From: RACS-047 sp031553855
Lineage (GTDB): Bacteria; Bacillota; Clostridia; Christensenellales; Pumilibacteraceae
Direction: 5' to 3'
Length of the DNA: 64,000 nt
NCBI GenBank assembly: GCA_031553855.1
Contig: JAVBKW010000024.1
Location: forward strand, 41,218 to 105,217
In this document: in pieces, positions 62,047 to 64,000 of the stretch
Layout: each line of letters opens with the position of its first letter
How positions within the stretch are numbered: position 1 is the stretch's first letter
Program-made: the position numbers and the translations under genes
The notes under the pieces: generated by a model
The model's database searches: none
What the model was told of the DNA's origin: nothing
Seen by the model: the letters and a program-made list of their open reading frames with translations, nothing else

Positions 62047-63081
62047 CTACTTTACACAAGCTGCATATTCTTTAAGTAATTTAACGTATATCCTGTAATT
62101 TTCTACGGACACATCAGGAGGGGTTTGGTGGTCTACGGAGGGAATAAGCTTGCCTGTTTTCATACTCGGCAATAATCGCTCAAACTCGGCACGCATTGCT
62201 TTCTCGCCGAACTTCATACACATTTTATCAAAATGCCCCAAAAAGAACATGTGCGGCTGTTTTTTGATATACAAAGATACGTCTACCCCCGCCTGCCTTT
62301 CTAGCGGAAACATCCCGTCGGCTCCGACGCTTGCATACCAATCCACGGCTTTCGTGATATCTCCGTCGCTGTCGATAAAAACGGGGATATTCAGCTTTTT
62401 TATTAGCGGAATAACCTTTTTATAAAAAGGTGCAAGAAACTCATCAAAAAGATCTTTTGAAAGCATCGGGCCGTTGTTATAGCTCATATCTTCGGCAAAC
62501 GACATATAGTCAAAAATGAAAGTATTGCCTATATATTCAAAAACTGTTTTGAGCCAGTCAGTATAATCGCTGCATAATTTGAGCAAAAGCTCGGGCTCGT
62601 CATAAAAAGAATACAGATGCGGTTCAATGCCGAAAAGCGTGCGCGGAAACCAGAAAAACCCCTCGACTGTGAACCAATGTATCGTATCGCCCTGCCCGCG
62701 CGTTTCTTTAAGCCAATCGATATGTTCCGGCGGACAAAAAATCTCCGGAGAGCAAAAAAGAGTGCTTTTGATTTCCTCGTAATCTTTTTCGGATCTCATA
62801 ACGCCCGCGCCGTGATATGCCGGCTTGGGGGTGAACTGTGAGCGCGGACGAAAAAAGGTCTGGATGCATCCGTCCAGCCCCATTTTGCGCTGTAATTCTA
62901 AATTCAGCTTGCAACCGGGCCGGAAAGAAAAATTCAATCCGTCGGCATTCCATCTGTCTACCGTAAGCGGCCAAAATGGCGCCCATTCGATGACAGGAAG
63001 CCTGTCGGGAGTTTTTCCGTTCATCATCGCGCTGAATCTTTCATCAGCTCTCATTTGGCCAAAGCTTTTAATAAAACCCAT
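62047..63081 (-). CDS. Uroporphyrinogen decarboxylase (URO-D)-like protein
   Basis: A 344-residue cytoplasmic protein with the URO-D/methyltransferase barrel: RFSAMMNGKTPDRLPVIEWAPF at the front, FDYMSFAEDMSYNNGPMLSKDLFDEFLAPFYKK in the middle and IPVFIDSDGDITKAVDWY, LERQAGVDV and FFLGHFDKM later. Members without the haem-pathway context are usually corrinoid methyltransferase-like or of unknown function, and many sit beside sugar genes in Bacillota. No haem genes are nearby, so true uroporphyrinogen decarboxylase is unlikely. ATG with AGGGAAG, 32 bases after the TSUP permease gene, likely one operon. Confidence 0.82.
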   Translation of the reverse strand: MGFIKSFGQMRADERFSAMMNGKTPDRLPVIEWAPFWPLTVDRWNADGLNFSFRPGCKLNLELQRKMGLDGCIQTFFRPRSQFTPKPAYHGAGVMRSEKDYEEIKSTLFCSPEIFCPPEHIDWLKETRGQGDTIHWFTVEGFFWFPRTLFGIEPHLYSFYDEPELLLKLCSDYTDWLKTVFEYIGNTFIFDYMSFAEDMSYNNGPMLSKDLFDEFLAPFYKKVIPLIKKLNIPVFIDSDGDITKAVDWYASVGADGMFPLERQAGVDVSLYIKKQPHMFFLGHFDKMCMKFGEKAMRAEFERLLPSMKTGKLIPSVDHQTPPDVSVENYRIYVKLLKEYAACVK

Positions 63082-63113
63082 ATTTTCTTCCCTCTGTGCG
63101 GCTTAAATATTTT

Positions 63114-63980
63114 TTATAATGCTGTCGAATTGACAATAATATTAAAAACGCAAATTGCAAATATGAGTATCTGAACACAGTTGAAACAAATTTCAACGGC
63201 TCTGCCGCTCATTTTTTTACTGAAAAACGATCCCAGCAACGCGCCCGTCACCCCGGCCGCCGCCATAAATGGCAATATATACCAAAGCTCGGCAGTAATG
63301 AAAATGCCGCCGATAAACATAGACATAAGTTTGGAAATTTGAGAAAAAATTATGGTTATAAGCGAATAGACCACCGCGCTTTTCATACTCATTCCGAACA
63401 GCAAAATAAGAACGGCAACGTTGAACGGTCCGCCGCCGATACCGAGAAATGATGAAATGATGCCCAAGAAAATGCCTGCCACGGCAAAAACTGACGGATT
63501 TTTAAAATGAAAGGTCTTGAGCTTGTTTTTGACAAGCATATAAGTAAAAATAATTGCGACAAGAGCGCAAAGAACTATATTCTGAACTATCTTGACCATT
63601 AAGTCTGGTGAGCTTTCTGTGATGATTTTGAATAAAAACTGTCCCAACAGTCCGCCTGCCGCCGAGCCTAACCCTAACGAAAGTGCTGAGAGAAATGAAA
63701 GCTGAATACTGTTTTCCTCGTTTTGGGGAATAAGCTCGCTTTCTCTGTCTGCTATAGGCTCAACCGATTCGACTAATTTTATCTTTTGTTTGCGGGTTTG
63801 GCGAACGACGGAAACGAGCGACATTATAAGTACTGTAGACGATGTTAAAAGGCCGATAGACGTAGCGTCAAAAGTTCCGATCACGTCCATTACCGGTTTC
63901 ATTATTACGCCGCCGCCCATGCCCGTAGCCGCCCCCAGCGTGGTGGAAAAAAGCACTATCAGCACATAAACTATTATCAA
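63114..63980 (-). CDS. TSUP (TauE/SafE) family membrane permease
   Basis: A 288-residue membrane protein with about eight helices and the two duplicated glycine-rich halves of the family: GAATGMGGGVIMKPVMD near residue 20 and ISSFLGIGGGPFNVAVLILLFG near 180. TSUP proteins export or import sulfur compounds or organic anions; the substrate is not readable. The start is TTG at 63980, with GAGGG five bases upstream and no better ATG. It is cotranscribed with the URO-D-like gene. The promoter is beyond the right edge of the window. Confidence 0.88.
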   Translation of the reverse strand: MIIVYVLIVLFSTTLGAATGMGGGVIMKPVMDVIGTFDATSIGLLTSSTVLIMSLVSVVRQTRKQKIKLVESVEPIADRESELIPQNEENSIQLSFLSALSLGLGSAAGGLLGQFLFKIITESSPDLMVKIVQNIVLCALVAIIFTYMLVKNKLKTFHFKNPSVFAVAGIFLGIISSFLGIGGGPFNVAVLILLFGMSMKSAVVYSLITIIFSQISKLMSMFIGGIFITAELWYILPFMAAAGVTGALLGSFFSKKMSGRAVEICFNCVQILIFAICVFNIIVNSTAL

Positions 63981-64000
63981 TACTACCCTCAGCTTTTATT

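Noticed and set aside
62047..63081. True haem-pathway uroporphyrinogen decarboxylase
   Set aside because: No haem genes nearby and the operon partner is a TSUP permease; the generic URO-D-like label is safer.

Overview
ORGANISM. The window looks like a polysaccharide-degrading, Gram-positive Clostridia-like bacterium (Bacillota). The basis is purine-rich Shine-Dalgarno sites before almost every gene, consensus TTGACA/17/TATAAT promoters, many lipobox lipoproteins, three CUT1-type sugar permease pairs, an MsmX/UgpC-type ATPase, YitT, CotH, LacI and AraC families, InlB-type repeats, and moderate GC with AT-rich spacers. I cannot place it below class level. There are no rRNA genes, intact tRNAs, CRISPR arrays or insertion sequences.

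LAYOUT. (1) 1-447: the 3' end of a carbohydrate-enzyme-like gene, then a terminator. (2) 750-12907, all minus: GH4 glycosidase with a CHEV motif (LplD, alpha-galacturonidase-like), two large surface proteins that share a Gly-Cys/membrane/basic C-terminus, solute-binding lipoprotein, two permeases, a TIM-barrel-like lipoprotein and YitT. A divergent AraC regulator (13142) faces the GH4 gene. (3) 14170-26260, an accessory, AT-richer stretch: esterase; XRE regulator with two membrane proteins; an operon of sigma factor, secreted cysteine peptidase and one-pass membrane protein; a double-HTH regulator; a beta-propeller-like protein; two paralogous LRR proteins; and a 1.3 kb non-coding region holding a tRNA 3' fragment between paired GCTAATGA repeats, probably an integration scar. 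(4) 26261-57213: two divergent units meeting at 49923-50150. The minus unit encodes two solute-binding proteins, four permeases, YIP1/NHL and DUF5696 membrane proteins, a GH144-type glucanase, the window's only ABC ATPase, a ten-repeat InlB-like lipoprotein, a metallophosphoesterase lipoprotein, a CotH kinase lipoprotein and a LacI regulator. The plus unit encodes an Ig-like lipoprotein, a GH94 1,2-beta-oligoglucan phosphorylase-like enzyme and a second GH144-type glucanase. (5) 57474-61693: a YibE/F transporter between two proteins with the same helical repeat. (6) 62047-63980: a URO-D-like protein and a TSUP permease.

HOW IT WORKS TOGETHER (inference). Region 4 reads as a beta-1,2-glucan utilisation locus: surface GH144 enzymes cut the polymer, binding proteins and permeases import sophorooligosaccharides using the shared ATPase, and the cytoplasmic GH94 enzyme phosphorolyses them. 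Three promoters (two at 50 kb, one at 61.8 kb) carry a TTTCGAAA palindrome centred 8-9 bp upstream of the -35 box, which ties the YibE/F operon to the glucan locus. Region 2 looks like a separate system for pectic or uronic oligosaccharides.

The best candidates for undescribed biology are the YibE/F plus helical-repeat operon with its shared operator, the sigma/secreted-peptidase operon, the Ig-like module shared by four unrelated lipoproteins, and the Gly-Cys C-terminal anchors.
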